In this document: piece after piece, positions 51,944 to 60,297 of the stretch
Numbering within the stretch: position 1 is the first letter of the stretch
How the letters are laid out: the number at the start of each line of letters is the position of its first letter
NCBI GenBank assembly: GCA_964612425.1
Contig: CAZTDX010000003.1
Span: 1 to 64,000 of the forward strand
Direction: 5' to 3'
DNA: 64,000 nt
Source: CAUJGP01 sp964612425
Lineage (GTDB): Bacteria > Bdellovibrionota > Bdellovibrionia > Bdellovibrionales > Bdellovibrionaceae
Translations under genes and position numbers: made by a program
Notes under the pieces: model-generated
The model's input: only the letters and a program-made list of their open reading frames with translations
Databases searched by the model: none
What the model was told of the DNA's origin: nothing

Positions 51944-52600
51944 ATGAAGAATATAGCTTTCACAATATTTTTACAACTCCTCTTAATGAAACCACTAATA
52001 TCGCTCGCCGCAGAACGAAATCTCTCTATCGTGGGGCTCTATAGTCAATCAAAAATAAATTATGAACTCGACACGAATTCACCCTTTTATACCGGTAAAG
52101 ATACACAGGCCGACGCTAGCTTTAGCTATGGAGCTTTACTCGAAACTCCTCTTCAAGGGCAGTGGAGTTTTGAAACAGGACTCATTTTTTTACAAAGAGG
52201 TTTTCAAACAAAAAATAGTTTTGATTCATCTACCAACGTCTACCGTTGGAAATCTCTCTACGTCCCTCTCACTGGTCGCTTTCATCCCACCAAAAGATTC
52301 ATGGGCTCCATTGGACTTTACCTTGATTACGGCGTGAGTAAAGTTTCCACCTACAACACTTCTAACTCCAATGCTATACAGTATCAACCGATGAAAAACC
52401 TCGGTCTCCGCGAACTTGAATATGGCATGACTTACAGTGCAGGAATGCAGTTTGCCATGAACGCATCTACTTCGTTTCTAATTGAAGTGCGGTTCAATGA
52501 ATCTTGGTCTAATCTCATGGACACCAATTTACCCACAGTAAACAAAAACGAAAAGGCAACACTCTCTGAAGCCCAACTCTACTTGGGCTTCACGATTTAA
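51944..52600 (+). CDS. Outer-membrane beta-barrel protein, 218 aa
   Basis: Signal peptide (MKNIAFTIFLQLLLMKPLISLA/AE) followed by a porin-like eight- or ten-strand barrel (SFSYGALLETPLQGQWSFETG, FMGSIGLYLDYGVSKV, TYSAGMQFAMNASTSFLIEV) ending in LYLGFTI with a terminal hydrophobic pattern. It is only 3 bases downstream of the FadL-like gene, so they probably work in the same complex or response. It converges on the RlmL-like gene after 31 A/T-rich bases. Confidence 0.7.
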   Translation: MKNIAFTIFLQLLLMKPLISLAAERNLSIVGLYSQSKINYELDTNSPFYTGKDTQADASFSYGALLETPLQGQWSFETGLIFLQRGFQTKNSFDSSTNVYRWKSLYVPLTGRFHPTKRFMGSIGLYLDYGVSKVSTYNTSNSNAIQYQPMKNLGLRELEYGMTYSAGMQFAMNASTSFLIEVRFNESWSNLMDTNLPTVNKNEKATLSEAQLYLGFTI

Positions 52601-52631
52601 AAATCACAAAATAATATATATTAAATTAATT

Positions 52632-53759
52632 TTATTTGATTGTATATTTTAAAAAGCGACACTCGAGTGAGCCATTATAAACAAAATGCTTACGAGACGC
52701 TTTTAATTTAAGGTCTCCCATTAGGTCCTTGTTCCCAGATAAAATATAAACATCCCATCCAGAAAAGTGGGTTTTTAAAGTGTATCCTAAGTCTCGGTAA
52801 ACATCCCGTAAATTATCTTCATCTCCTAAACGAGTTCCGTAGGGCGGGTTAATAATAACAATTCCTTTTTCACAGGGAGGAGTAATCATAGATAATGTGG
52901 CTTTTCGAAATTCGATAAGGTGATCTACTCCAGCTCTCTTAGCGTTAGCCTTCGCTTTTTGAATAACTTTTTGATCGACATCATAACCATAAAATAAAAA
53001 TGGAAGATCTTCTTTCTCTTCATCACAGACTTCATCTAAAACTTTAGACCAAACATCATCATTGTAATTTTCAAAGCGCTGAAATCCGAAATGCTTACGA
53101 TGAATCCCTGGCGCCATATTGATGGCCATCATCGCTGCCTCAATTAAAATTGTTCCTGATCCACAAGTTAAATCCACAATAGGAATATCTTTTTTCCATT
53201 CGGTCATCATGATAAGCGCTGCTGCTAAATTTTCTTTTAAAGGAGCCTCTCCAGCCTCCATCCGATAGCCTCGCATAAACAAACTATCCCCAGAAGTATC
53301 TACGGCGAGAGAAAACGTATTCTTGTAGCCTTTAATATAGAATCTAACATCTGGATCTTCTTTACTGATGCTTGGTCGATCGCCAAACTTTTCGCGAATT
53401 TGATCCACAATTGCATCTTTAACTTTCATGGCTAAAAAACGCTGATCGCGAATCATACTCTCCTTGACAGAGGCATCGATCATAAACGTTTTTTTAGGAG
53501 TTAAATACCTGGAGAAATCCTGATTTTTGATGATTTGATTATACAATTCATCTTCATTGTACGCCGTAAACTCAATCAATGGCTTCAAAATGCGACTGGC
53601 AACTCGCGAGCACAAATTCAGACGATAAACATCTTCCCAACGTCCTTCAAAAAAAACACCCGCTGGAGTTTTTTTAACATGATCAATTCCTAATTGTGCC
53701 ATCTCCTCTACTAAAACATCAGTGAGGCCCTTCGCCGTCGATACAAAAAATTGAGGCAT
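52632..53759 (-). CDS. rlmL: RlmL-type 23S rRNA/RNA methyltransferase
   Basis: A 375-aa SAM-dependent methyltransferase with an N-terminal THUMP domain (about 45-155) and a UPF0020-type Rossmann domain with DLTCGSGTILIEAAM (SAM loop) and IINPPYGTRLGD (catalytic NPPY, as in N2-guanine methylation). It matches the RlmL half of the E. coli RlmKL protein (YcbY, about 700 aa); no RlmK half is present here. It lies 12 bases after the ETF-QO gene on the same strand. Confidence 0.88.
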   Translation of the reverse strand: MPQFFVSTAKGLTDVLVEEMAQLGIDHVKKTPAGVFFEGRWEDVYRLNLCSRVASRILKPLIEFTAYNEDELYNQIIKNQDFSRYLTPKKTFMIDASVKESMIRDQRFLAMKVKDAIVDQIREKFGDRPSISKEDPDVRFYIKGYKNTFSLAVDTSGDSLFMRGYRMEAGEAPLKENLAAALIMMTEWKKDIPIVDLTCGSGTILIEAAMMAINMAPGIHRKHFGFQRFENYNDDVWSKVLDEVCDEEKEDLPFLFYGYDVDQKVIQKAKANAKRAGVDHLIEFRKATLSMITPPCEKGIVIINPPYGTRLGDEDNLRDVYRDLGYTLKTHFSGWDVYILSGNKDLMGDLKLKASRKHFVYNGSLECRFLKYTIK

Positions 53760-53771
53760 TTAACTTTTCCT

Positions 53772-55502
53772 TTAAGTGTCTTGGTACTTTGGTCCACCCC
53801 CACCCTCTGGTGGCGTCCAATCAATGTTCTCGAACGGGCATTTAATATCACAAGTTTTGCAATGAATACAGTTCGTATAATTAATTTGTAAATCTAACTG
53901 ACCTTGATATTTGGTGGAGGGTACCATTTCATAGACGCTTGCAGGACAAAACAGAGTACAAGGTGATTTGTATTTTTTATCACATTGAGTTCTGCAAACA
54001 TCAGGATTCTGTAATAACAAATGGTTTGGAGAGTCCTCATCATGGATCGTTCCAGTTAAGTAAACACTGCCTAATTTATCAAAAAATAATTTTCCATCAG
54101 GCTTGGGAAGCTTATTGGCAGGATGATTTAATCCATCACCACCCCATACATCCACTACTGATTCCGTGGCTTCAGCATCTGTTTCTGTCACTGGCATAGG
54201 GTCCATGACCCCACGTCCTCCAGTAAGCTCTTGCAATCCAATGAGTGGAAATCCTGCCACCATTCCTTGACTTAGTGCCTGATGGAAATTTCTTACACGG
54301 TACAATTCAGTTTTAATATAGCTACACTTTACCGCCTCTTCATAACTTTTGAGTTGTTGTGAACTAAAATCATCCTTGAGTAGCCCCTGAAATAAACTCT
54401 CAGCAGCTAACATCCCCGACTTCATAGCTAAATGAATTCCCTTTAACTTCTGCACATCCACCATCGATGCAGAATCTCCGCAGGCCAAAAATCCATCGCC
54501 ATAGAGTTTTGGCATGGAATACCAACCACCCGCAGGTAATGTCTTTCCGCCATACGATATAACCTGTCCGCCCTCAATCATCTTTGCAATAAAGGGATGA
54601 GTTTTGAGTTTTTGCAATTCTCGGTGCGGATCTAGTAGAGGGTCTTTTGTGTCTAAATAAGCGACCAACCCTAACACGATTTTATCTTCTGGAAGCGTAT
54701 AAATAAAAGTTCCGCCAATAGACTTTGAGAGTGGAAAACCCATCGTGTGAGTCACCTGCCCCGGCTCAACAGTTCCCTTAGGCATTTGAATAATTTCTTT
54801 AACACCTTCTTCAAAAATTTCAGGATGCTTTCCTTCTCTCAAATTCAGCTTTTTTTGCACTCCCTTAAAGAGTGAGCCCCGTGTTCCTTCGGAAAATACT
54901 ACCGCTTTTGATTTAATAATGAGTCCTGGTTCAAAATTAGATTTTGGTTTTCCATTTTTATCACGACCCTTATCACCTGTTCGAACTCCTACAATTTTAT
55001 CGCCTTCGTAAATGGCTTTAACCGCAGCAAACCCTGGAAAAATATTAATCCCCACTTCTTCACACTTTGTGGCTAGCCAACGATTAAATTTACTTAGTGA
55101 AATAATGTAATTGCCTTCGTTATGAAAAGGAGGTGGAACAATTGGTAATTTAAAATTAAAATCCTCTCCTAAGTAATAAACGGCATCTTTTTTAACTTCA
55201 GACTCAATGGGACAGCCCTGTTCTTTAAAATTGGGAATTAGTTCTTTAAGTGCCGAAGGATTTAAAACTGCTCCTGAAAAGCTATGAGCCCCAATCTCTG
55301 AAGCTTTTTCTAATACCACAATCATTGGATCATTAATGACAGTTCCTGTTTTTCGGCCCGATTGAAGATCTTCATTATGGCGATCAATTTGATTTTTTAA
55401 ATGAAGTGCCGCCGACAGGCCCGCAGCGCCTCCACCCACGATGACAATGTCAGCGTCCATGGTTTCTCTTGTTACCCCTTCAGGAAGTTCATCATAACCC
55501 AT
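53772..55502 (-). CDS. Electron-transfer flavoprotein:ubiquinone oxidoreductase
   Basis: A 576-aa inner-membrane-associated flavoprotein. Residues 16-29 hold the FAD Rossmann motif (VIVGGGAAGLSAAL), with KGIHLAMKSGMLAAES later, and the C-terminal [4Fe-4S] ferredoxin-like set CRTQCDKKYKSPCTLFCP...NCIHCKTCDIKCP. It passes electrons from fatty-acid and amino-acid dehydrogenases via ETF to quinone. No etfAB are adjacent. I chose ATG 55502, seven bases after GAGGTG; a TTG five codons upstream is also open. A short stem (CATTGG/CCAATG) lies in the leader. Confidence 0.93.
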   Translation of the reverse strand: MGYDELPEGVTRETMDADIVIVGGGAAGLSAALHLKNQIDRHNEDLQSGRKTGTVINDPMIVVLEKASEIGAHSFSGAVLNPSALKELIPNFKEQGCPIESEVKKDAVYYLGEDFNFKLPIVPPPFHNEGNYIISLSKFNRWLATKCEEVGINIFPGFAAVKAIYEGDKIVGVRTGDKGRDKNGKPKSNFEPGLIIKSKAVVFSEGTRGSLFKGVQKKLNLREGKHPEIFEEGVKEIIQMPKGTVEPGQVTHTMGFPLSKSIGGTFIYTLPEDKIVLGLVAYLDTKDPLLDPHRELQKLKTHPFIAKMIEGGQVISYGGKTLPAGGWYSMPKLYGDGFLACGDSASMVDVQKLKGIHLAMKSGMLAAESLFQGLLKDDFSSQQLKSYEEAVKCSYIKTELYRVRNFHQALSQGMVAGFPLIGLQELTGGRGVMDPMPVTETDAEATESVVDVWGGDGLNHPANKLPKPDGKLFFDKLGSVYLTGTIHDEDSPNHLLLQNPDVCRTQCDKKYKSPCTLFCPASVYEMVPSTKYQGQLDLQINYTNCIHCKTCDIKCPFENIDWTPPEGGGGPKYQDT

Positions 55503-55630
55503 ACAACTACACCTCAAAATCGAAGCTCATTGGGACTTTGCCGCACTCCAATGATTTAATTATAGACAAATTTAAAATTACTTATTTCCAATAGTTATGG
55601 TTATCAAGAGTGAGAGAAAGAGTCTATTTA

Positions 55631-55655
55631 TAATTTGAGAAGTGATCTCAAATTA
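55631..55655 (-). terminator. Hairpin after the 89-aa exported protein gene
   Basis: TAATTTGAGA (55631-55640) pairs perfectly with TCTCAAATTA (55646-55655), loop AGTGA, 11 bases downstream of the small gene's stop (read on the minus strand). A/T-rich and followed by TAAATAG rather than a T-run, so a weak terminator. Confidence 0.5.
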
Positions 55656-55665
55656 AAGTCACGCC

Positions 55666-55935
55666 CTAAAATTCGTCATCATTCGTTGATGAGGGTGACG
55701 ACTCTGATTTGTCTTTAGCAGTATCTAATTTTCGAACAGGTTTTACGATTTGCGCTTGGACCTCTAAGTCTTCCTCATCTTGTCCGCCGGGGAAAAGCCT
55801 TTCACGAGCTACTTTTGCAATTTGTAAATCATTCGCATTCATTTCCATCGTCTCAGCATGAGCAGTAGTTTTTAAAATAATACCCAAGAAACATAAACTA
55901 AAACTGACCATTATCATTGAAACTAATTTCTTCAT
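55666..55935 (-). CDS. Small exported acidic protein, 89 aa
   Basis: ATG 55935 follows AAAGGAGTGGAG; the frame is open 16 codons further. The signal is MKKLVSMIMVSFSLCFLGIILKTTAHA/E, then a helical segment (NDLQIAKVARERLFPGGQDEEDLEV) and a Ser/Asp/Lys-rich tail. Likely periplasmic. Unrecognised family. It starts 57 bases after the nitrilase gene's stop and may be co-transcribed with it. Confidence 0.65.
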   Translation of the reverse strand: MKKLVSMIMVSFSLCFLGIILKTTAHAETMEMNANDLQIAKVARERLFPGGQDEEDLEVQAQIVKPVRKLDTAKDKSESSPSSTNDDEF

Positions 55936-55992
55936 ATTAACTCCACTCCTTTGGATTAGCTGATCACTCTCTTGAGCTCTCATGAAACTTTC

Positions 55993-56904
55993 CTAAACTC
56001 TTCCTTGACGATGCGCTGACATTGGAATTTGTTTTCTCACTTTATTGATTTCTGCTTTTTTCAATGCATGAACTTGCACTGACGCATCCATCCCTAAATT
56101 AAACTCCACCTCTCCCCACGGATTAATAATAAGGCTATTCCCATGTGTTTGGCGAGTGAGATGTGGGTATTCAACACTTTGATGTTTACCTGCTTGAGCG
56201 CTTGCTACAACATAACTTTGACTTTCAATAGCTCTTGCTCGAAGCAATACATCCCAGTGAGCTTTTCCCGTTTCAGGTAAAAATGCGGCGGGCACCAAAA
56301 TAAGATCCACACCCTCATAAGCATATTTTGAATACAACTCAGCAAAGCGCAGATCATAACAAATAGACTCTCCAATACTCCAATTTTTAATCTGATGAAT
56401 GCGGTGAGAGTCCCCTCGCTGAAAAACATCTGATTCTCGAATAGGCTTTTGCCCCGCAAGCTCAATATCAAACAAATGAATTTTTTGATAACCCACTTGC
56501 GGACGACCATCACGTCCAATCCAAATCGACGAATTGTAGAGCTTACCCTCAATGATTAAGGGGACTGAGCCCAAATGCAGATGAGTTTGCAGTTTTTTTG
56601 CCCATTCGCCTAACCACAAAAAGCAAGAATGAGTAAGTTGAAATCCTTCAATGGGATCAGAGTCTTTGATCCGCAAGAAAAGACAATTTTCAGGAAAACA
56701 AATTAATTCTAAAGAAGGTTTTGATAGATCTGTTGATAGCTTTGAGCTCTCTTGAGTTTTAAACTCTAATTTTTCAATCATCCTAAAAATTTGTTCAAAG
56801 CTTTGTAAATTAGTGGCGAGAGAATCCACGGATGTCATCTGTACGAGTGCGATATTTAAAATATCTAAATTAAGGCTTGCAGCGTTAGGACCGTCTTGGC
56901 TCAC
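55993..56904 (-). CDS. Nitrilase-superfamily amidohydrolase (Nit1-like)
   Basis: A 303-aa carbon-nitrogen hydrolase with the Glu-Lys-Cys triad: Glu72 in FPENCLF, Lys in VGYQKIHLFD, and Cys in GESICYDLRF. The KIHLFD...GESICYDLRFAEL blocks look like those of deaminated-glutathione amidase (NIT1), which clears a side-product of aminotransferases; this assignment is tentative, but other nitrilase branches fit less well. No signal peptide; cytoplasmic. Upstream of the small exported protein on the same strand. Confidence 0.88.
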   Translation of the reverse strand: MSQDGPNAASLNLDILNIALVQMTSVDSLATNLQSFEQIFRMIEKLEFKTQESSKLSTDLSKPSLELICFPENCLFLRIKDSDPIEGFQLTHSCFLWLGEWAKKLQTHLHLGSVPLIIEGKLYNSSIWIGRDGRPQVGYQKIHLFDIELAGQKPIRESDVFQRGDSHRIHQIKNWSIGESICYDLRFAELYSKYAYEGVDLILVPAAFLPETGKAHWDVLLRARAIESQSYVVASAQAGKHQSVEYPHLTRQTHGNSLIINPWGEVEFNLGMDASVQVHALKKAEINKVRKQIPMSAHRQGRV

Positions 56905-56933
56905 TATTTCCCCTGATAAAGCTCAAATTGATA

Positions 56934-57296
56934 TTACTTGGTGATTGAGCTATCAGAAATATTTTTGCAAATCCATCCACCCTTTTCAAGGTTGGATTTT
57001 ACTTTTGACACTATCGGAGTACAGTTTTTAACCTTTTTTGCTTTTAGAACTTCTTCATCTAGACCTTGCTTAGTGTAGTAAGCGACACAATATTCGGCTT
57101 TTTGCTCTACACGTACAGTTCTAACCTCCAGGGAATTTCGACAGAGCCAATACAATTCATCTTCAGATTCTGATTTAGTTGACTCTAATTTTGACGACAC
57201 TTTTAAGTTTGAAGACTCAACACTCTTCTTGTTTTCAATAGCCGCATAAAGGCTTGATCCCATAAAAAAAGCCCAGAGTTCAATGCCTGTTAACAT
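56934..57296 (-). CDS. Exported Cys-containing hypothetical protein, 120 aa
   Basis: A short hydrophobic N-terminus (LTGIELWAFFMGSSLYAA/IE) suggests export. The mature part has a Ser/Lys-rich linker and a domain with four cysteines (YWLCRNS, AEYCVAYY, KNCTPI, WICKN), able to form two disulfides. I do not recognise it. The start may be ATG 57296 or one seven codons upstream. Between the nitrilase and rplX on the same strand, with gaps of about 30-60 bases, so co-transcription is possible. Confidence 0.6.
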   Translation of the reverse strand: MLTGIELWAFFMGSSLYAAIENKKSVESSNLKVSSKLESTKSESEDELYWLCRNSLEVRTVRVEQKAEYCVAYYTKQGLDEEVLKAKKVKNCTPIVSKVKSNLEKGGWICKNISDSSITK

Positions 57297-57357
57297 TATG
57301 CTCTGAGCTCTTCCCATATATTAATCACCAATCTTGAGTTATAGATTTGATTAAAAA

Positions 57358-57606
57358 TTATCTCTTAGACTTTGCTTTAGGTGCAGCTGCTTTTTTACCA
57401 TCAAGAAGTTTTACATTTGAATAATCAAAGTAACCTTCTTTTTGTAATAGACCATCTTTTTTGTCATAGTGAGTCATTACTTTCACACCTTGAACCAAAA
57501 TTTTCATCTTGATTGGATCAACGGAAATAACTTCTCCCGTTTTACCCTTATCAGCACCTGTAATAACTTTTACAGAATCACCTTTTTTAATCTTTAACTT
57601 TTTCAT
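57358..57606 (-). CDS. rplX: Ribosomal protein L24
   Basis: L24/KOW protein of 82 aa, shorter than the usual ~100. The KOW motif (KKGDSVKVITGADKGKTGEV) and the C-terminal YFDYSNVKLLDGK (equivalent of the IHVSNVM block) identify it. It binds 23S rRNA early in 50S assembly. It is not in an spc operon here; rpmB lies 10 bases upstream on the same strand. It may be the only rplX or a paralog; the window cannot tell. Confidence 0.88.
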   Translation of the reverse strand: MKKLKIKKGDSVKVITGADKGKTGEVISVDPIKMKILVQGVKVMTHYDKKDGLLQKEGYFDYSNVKLLDGKKAAAPKAKSKR

Positions 57607-57616
57607 TCTCTACCTC

Positions 57617-57916
57617 TTACTGAGCTGATACTTTCTTTTTTGTAATTTTTTTCTTAATACGACGCTTAATATCCAATGCTTTTGATGAAAGCACACAATC
57701 TTTTTGGTTTAGTAAATAAACATCAAAACCACCAACGTGTTCCATAGAGCGCATTGCATGCGTTGACATCTTTAAAGAAACCATTTGATTTAATGTTCTG
57801 CTAAACATCCGTTTTTGCTGAACATTTGGCATAGCAATTGATTTTGTTTTTATATTTGAGTGACTTACTAGGTTTTTAACCGCAGGTCCCTTTCCCGTTA
57901 ATTCACAGCGACTCAT
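57617..57916 (-). CDS. rpmB: Ribosomal protein L28
   Basis: A 99-aa L28 starting with MSRCELTGKGPAVKNLVSHSN, the typical N-terminus, with the ATG chosen by this block and the GGAGAGGATC ribosome-binding site; 26 more codons are open upstream. One Cys (Cys4), no paired CxxC sets, so a zinc-free type. A C-terminal basic extension (KRRIKKKITKKKVSAQ) resembles the alphaproteobacterial-type form. First of a two-gene rpmB-rplX unit; divergent from rpsR with 188 bases between. Confidence 0.88.
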   Translation of the reverse strand: MSRCELTGKGPAVKNLVSHSNIKTKSIAMPNVQQKRMFSRTLNQMVSLKMSTHAMRSMEHVGGFDVYLLNQKDCVLSSKALDIKRRIKKKITKKKVSAQ

Positions 57917-57996
57917 GATCCTCTCCTCCATAAAATTGAAGACTCTTAAAACTAGAAAGAATAGTCTATAAGTCAAAAAGTCTCTTGTTGGCAACC

Positions 57997-58068
57997 GAAA
58001 TTTATAGTAGTAAGTGTTCCAATAAAATATTTTATTAAATTTTTCTCACTATCGAAATTTTTAGTAGA
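57997..58068. promoter_or_regulatory. Direct repeat in the rpmB/rpsR divergent region
   Basis: CGAAATTTATAGTAG (57997-58011) and CGAAATTTTTAGTAG (58054-58068) are two copies of one 15-base motif, one mismatch, 57 bases apart. Both lie in the 188-base gap between rpmB (minus) and rpsR (plus). They may be a shared operator, or tandem -10-like elements for rpsR (TATAGT / TTTAGT). Confidence 0.5.
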
Positions 58069-58104
58069 ATTAAAAAAGTAACAAAGTTCTAGAAAAGGAA
58101 GCCC

Positions 58105-58365
58105 ATGGCAAAAAATAAATATCGTTCAGAATACACTGGTGACCACAACTTCGACTACAAAGATCCAATGACATTGACTCGTTTTATTGGTGACGGAGGA
58201 AAACTAGTTCCTTCTCGAATTTCAAAACTTTCTATTTCACAACAAAAGCAAGTTGCTTCAGCTGTAAAAAAAGCACGTAATTTAGGATTGTTACCCACTG
58301 GAAATGATGCCTACGACTCCTTTTCAAGACCCGAGTCTATTTCTCCAGTTCCTTTTGAAGTTTAG
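58105..58365 (+). CDS. rpsR: Ribosomal protein S18 (cysteine-free)
   Basis: S18 of 86 aa; the core FDYKDPMTLTRFIGDGGKLV...KKARNLGLLP fits the family's IDYKD...LLKRFISERGKILP...AIKRARxLALLP. It lacks all cysteines; in the positions of zinc-binding type S18 Cys it has Ser/Thr (KYRSEYTGDHN). It has a 21-residue acidic/Ser-rich C-terminal extension. It stands alone, away from rpsF/rplI, the usual neighbours. It may be a Zn-independent paralog or simply the sole copy of a C-minus lineage. A palindrome and a clean terminator follow. Confidence 0.85.
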   Translation: MAKNKYRSEYTGDHNFDYKDPMTLTRFIGDGGKLVPSRISKLSISQQKQVASAVKKARNLGLLPTGNDAYDSFSRPESISPVPFEV

Positions 58366-58373
58366 TTCTCATT

Positions 58374-58399
58374 TTTATTTGAATTTAAATTCAAATAAA
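58374..58399. repeat. 26-base perfect AT palindrome after rpsR
   Basis: TTTATTTGAATTT joined directly to AAATTCAAATAAA, a perfect inverted repeat with no loop, nine bases after the rpsR stop. It precedes the rpsR terminator. Confidence 0.8.
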
Positions 58400-58411
58400 T
58401 ACTGACACTAT

Positions 58412-58449
58412 AAACCTCGGTTTAATATTTACCAAAACCGAGGTTTTTC
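58412..58449 (+). terminator. Intrinsic terminator of rpsR
   Basis: AAACCTCGGTTT (58412-58423) pairs exactly with AAACCGAGGTTT (58435-58446), then TTCT. A good 12-bp stem about 50 bases after the gene. Confidence 0.85.
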
Positions 58450-58629
58450 TATTTATATTCACTTCTTTATTAAATATTTATCCAAATCTAATCAGCCCCA
58501 TTAATCTTTAGAGTCCTATTCTTAAGATAGAATTCTATGGCCATAGACTGTAATCAATTGGCATTGAATATAATCTGATCTTGTTATGGCACTGCGATTG
58601 CTCTTTCACCTCCAATAGGAGGAATTTTT

Positions 58630-58830
58630 ATGCAAAACTATCAATCAATTGAATTAAAATCACAACAACTCAGAGAGTTTGGACTCAACCCTAATCATTG
58701 GTTCCTTTTCAAAAAAGCAGAAAATCTTGCAAGCCTCATCAATATTGAAGATCCAGAATTAGAATTTGAAGTAGATTATGAACTTAATAATCAAACAGCT
58801 CTTATTACTGAAATTAGATTTATTTTATAA
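58630..58830 (+). CDS. Hypothetical protein, 66 aa
   Basis: A strong TAGGAGGAAT ribosome-binding site precedes the ATG. The product is soluble, acidic, with QLREFGLNPNHWFLFKKAENL and a Glu/Asp-rich end; unrecognised. It overlaps the end of the convergent minus-strand gene by 6 bases. The ~180 bases upstream, after the rpsR terminator, hold no other gene. Confidence 0.6.
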   Translation: MQNYQSIELKSQQLREFGLNPNHWFLFKKAENLASLINIEDPELEFEVDYELNNQTALITEIRFIL

Positions 58831-59421
58831 TGATTCACATCGAACAGAAAATAAACTTCTCCCAAAAGCGTCTTCAAAAGATAAGGATGAAGACTGAGGG
58901 AGTCGAGCAATAACTTCTCTCACAAAATTCTCCCATTCATTTTCAACTTTATAGCGTAAAATATTTTTTTTCAGCCCACAAAAAAGAGAGAGCTCTGCCC
59001 TACTATGCCAACCAAACATGGAAGGACCTGGATCAGGCGGCTTTTCTCCCCAGGCAATCTTGACCATTAAGTTTAACGAATCTTGCAAAATTTTTTGCAC
59101 ACTTTCCTGTGAAACAATAAAGGGCGCACAATCAACGGATACATTTTGTAGGTCCCGCAATGCCACTTTAATAGTTTGGTAGAATTCAGAGCAGCCACCT
59201 AGAGTTTTCGACTGCTGACAATACTTGGCAGTTCGAGCCCATAAGCTACCCACTGTCCCCTTTAGAGTTGTTAACTTTCCAGACTGCGAGGCAAGAAATA
59301 CTTCTAACTGAGAATCGCAAGCATTTTTAGGTGGATCACCCATCATTATAACGGCAACAGCAATAAGTAAAACGGCCAAAATCAAAATTGGTTTAGGGAG
59401 GGATTGAAATTTATTTTTCAT
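58825..59421 (-). CDS. Membrane-anchored hypothetical protein, 198 aa
   Basis: One N-terminal TM (ILILAVLLIAVAVIMM, about 12-28) then a soluble, probably periplasmic domain of about 165 residues with six cysteines (NACDSQ, KYCQQ, GGCSEF, VDCAPF, LFCGLK, VRCESL), an even number that suggests three disulfides. I recognise no family. Single gene; its 3' end meets the 66-aa gene. Confidence 0.65.
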   Translation of the reverse strand: MKNKFQSLPKPILILAVLLIAVAVIMMGDPPKNACDSQLEVFLASQSGKLTTLKGTVGSLWARTAKYCQQSKTLGGCSEFYQTIKVALRDLQNVSVDCAPFIVSQESVQKILQDSLNLMVKIAWGEKPPDPGPSMFGWHSRAELSLFCGLKKNILRYKVENEWENFVREVIARLPQSSSLSFEDAFGRSLFSVRCESL

Positions 59422-59534
59422 TTTCTAATTTGCCTCATTTATATCATTTTATAATAGACCACTTTTATCGAGTTTTAGAAGATAATAAATTTGACAACTT
59501 ATAAAAGCTTCCATATTCTAATCGGATCCGACTG

Positions 59535-59611
<77 letters not shown>

Positions 59612-59839
59612 ATTTTTTCTCTCGAAAAAGTTGTTAAGACCTTAAAAACCCAAAATCATCCACACAAATCTAAATTTAGGTGAGTCAAAAACAGAAATCA
59701 CTTCAGTATGAAGTGTTATTGAAACTGCCAAATCATCCCAACCGTTGGAGTTAACCCAACGACGCGGATAACGTGCGTTAATTCAATCAAAATTTATTTA
59801 TCTGTCTTGAAAAAATTTTCTCTCCATTCCGAATTCATT
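59612..59839. other. Structured intergenic region after tRNA-Pro
   Basis: About 228 bases without a reading frame of note. It contains three compact hairpins: CACTTCA-GTA-TGAAGTG (59699-59715); GTTGG-N7-CCAAC (59744-59760); TAACG-TG-CGTTA (59769-59780). They are successive and could belong to an unannotated small RNA or to a mobile element remnant. No sequence family recognised. Confidence 0.4.
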
Positions 59840-60169
59840 TTATCGGATACAGATAAAAGAGGCTTCGTCGCCATTTTCAAGCTTTGCTAAAATTCCCATT
59901 TTAGGGAGCGAGCCAAGTTTATAATAAGGCGCTGACGTTGCACCAGAAGGAAGAGTTAAAGCTAAAGACTCAATTTGATTTTCTTTATCGACAAAATACG
60001 TGGCAGTAAAATTTTTAAGCGTGACAGTATTTATGTCAGTTTGATCATAAAACACCTTTGATTCTGTCGAGTGCGTGGATGCCTCACTCACCGTCAGCGT
60101 GCACTCAACAGCAAAACAATTTCCTTGAATTCCTAACCATACAGCAAATGCAATCATTAAGTTTTTCAT
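59840..60169 (-). CDS. Small exported protein, 109 aa
   Basis: ATG 60169 after CAGGGGGAG; signal peptide MKNLMIAFAVWLGIQGNCFA/VE; a mature beta-rich domain of about 89 residues with two cysteines (VECTLTV and FICIR) placed to link the two ends. Unrecognised. Lies between the tRNA region and the Crp/Fnr gene on the same strand as the latter (128-base gap). Confidence 0.65.
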   Translation of the reverse strand: MKNLMIAFAVWLGIQGNCFAVECTLTVSEASTHSTESKVFYDQTDINTVTLKNFTATYFVDKENQIESLALTLPSGATSAPYYKLGSLPKMGILAKLENGDEASFICIR

Positions 60170-60297
60170 AATACTCCCCCTGGATTTTAAGACTTGATCA
60201 TTAAAGATCACGGTTATCTACTGAGAATTGGTTTGATCGGCAAGAAAAACCTTTTGTGTATTAATCAAAATGATCAAAACTCTGTTTAAAAAAGATG

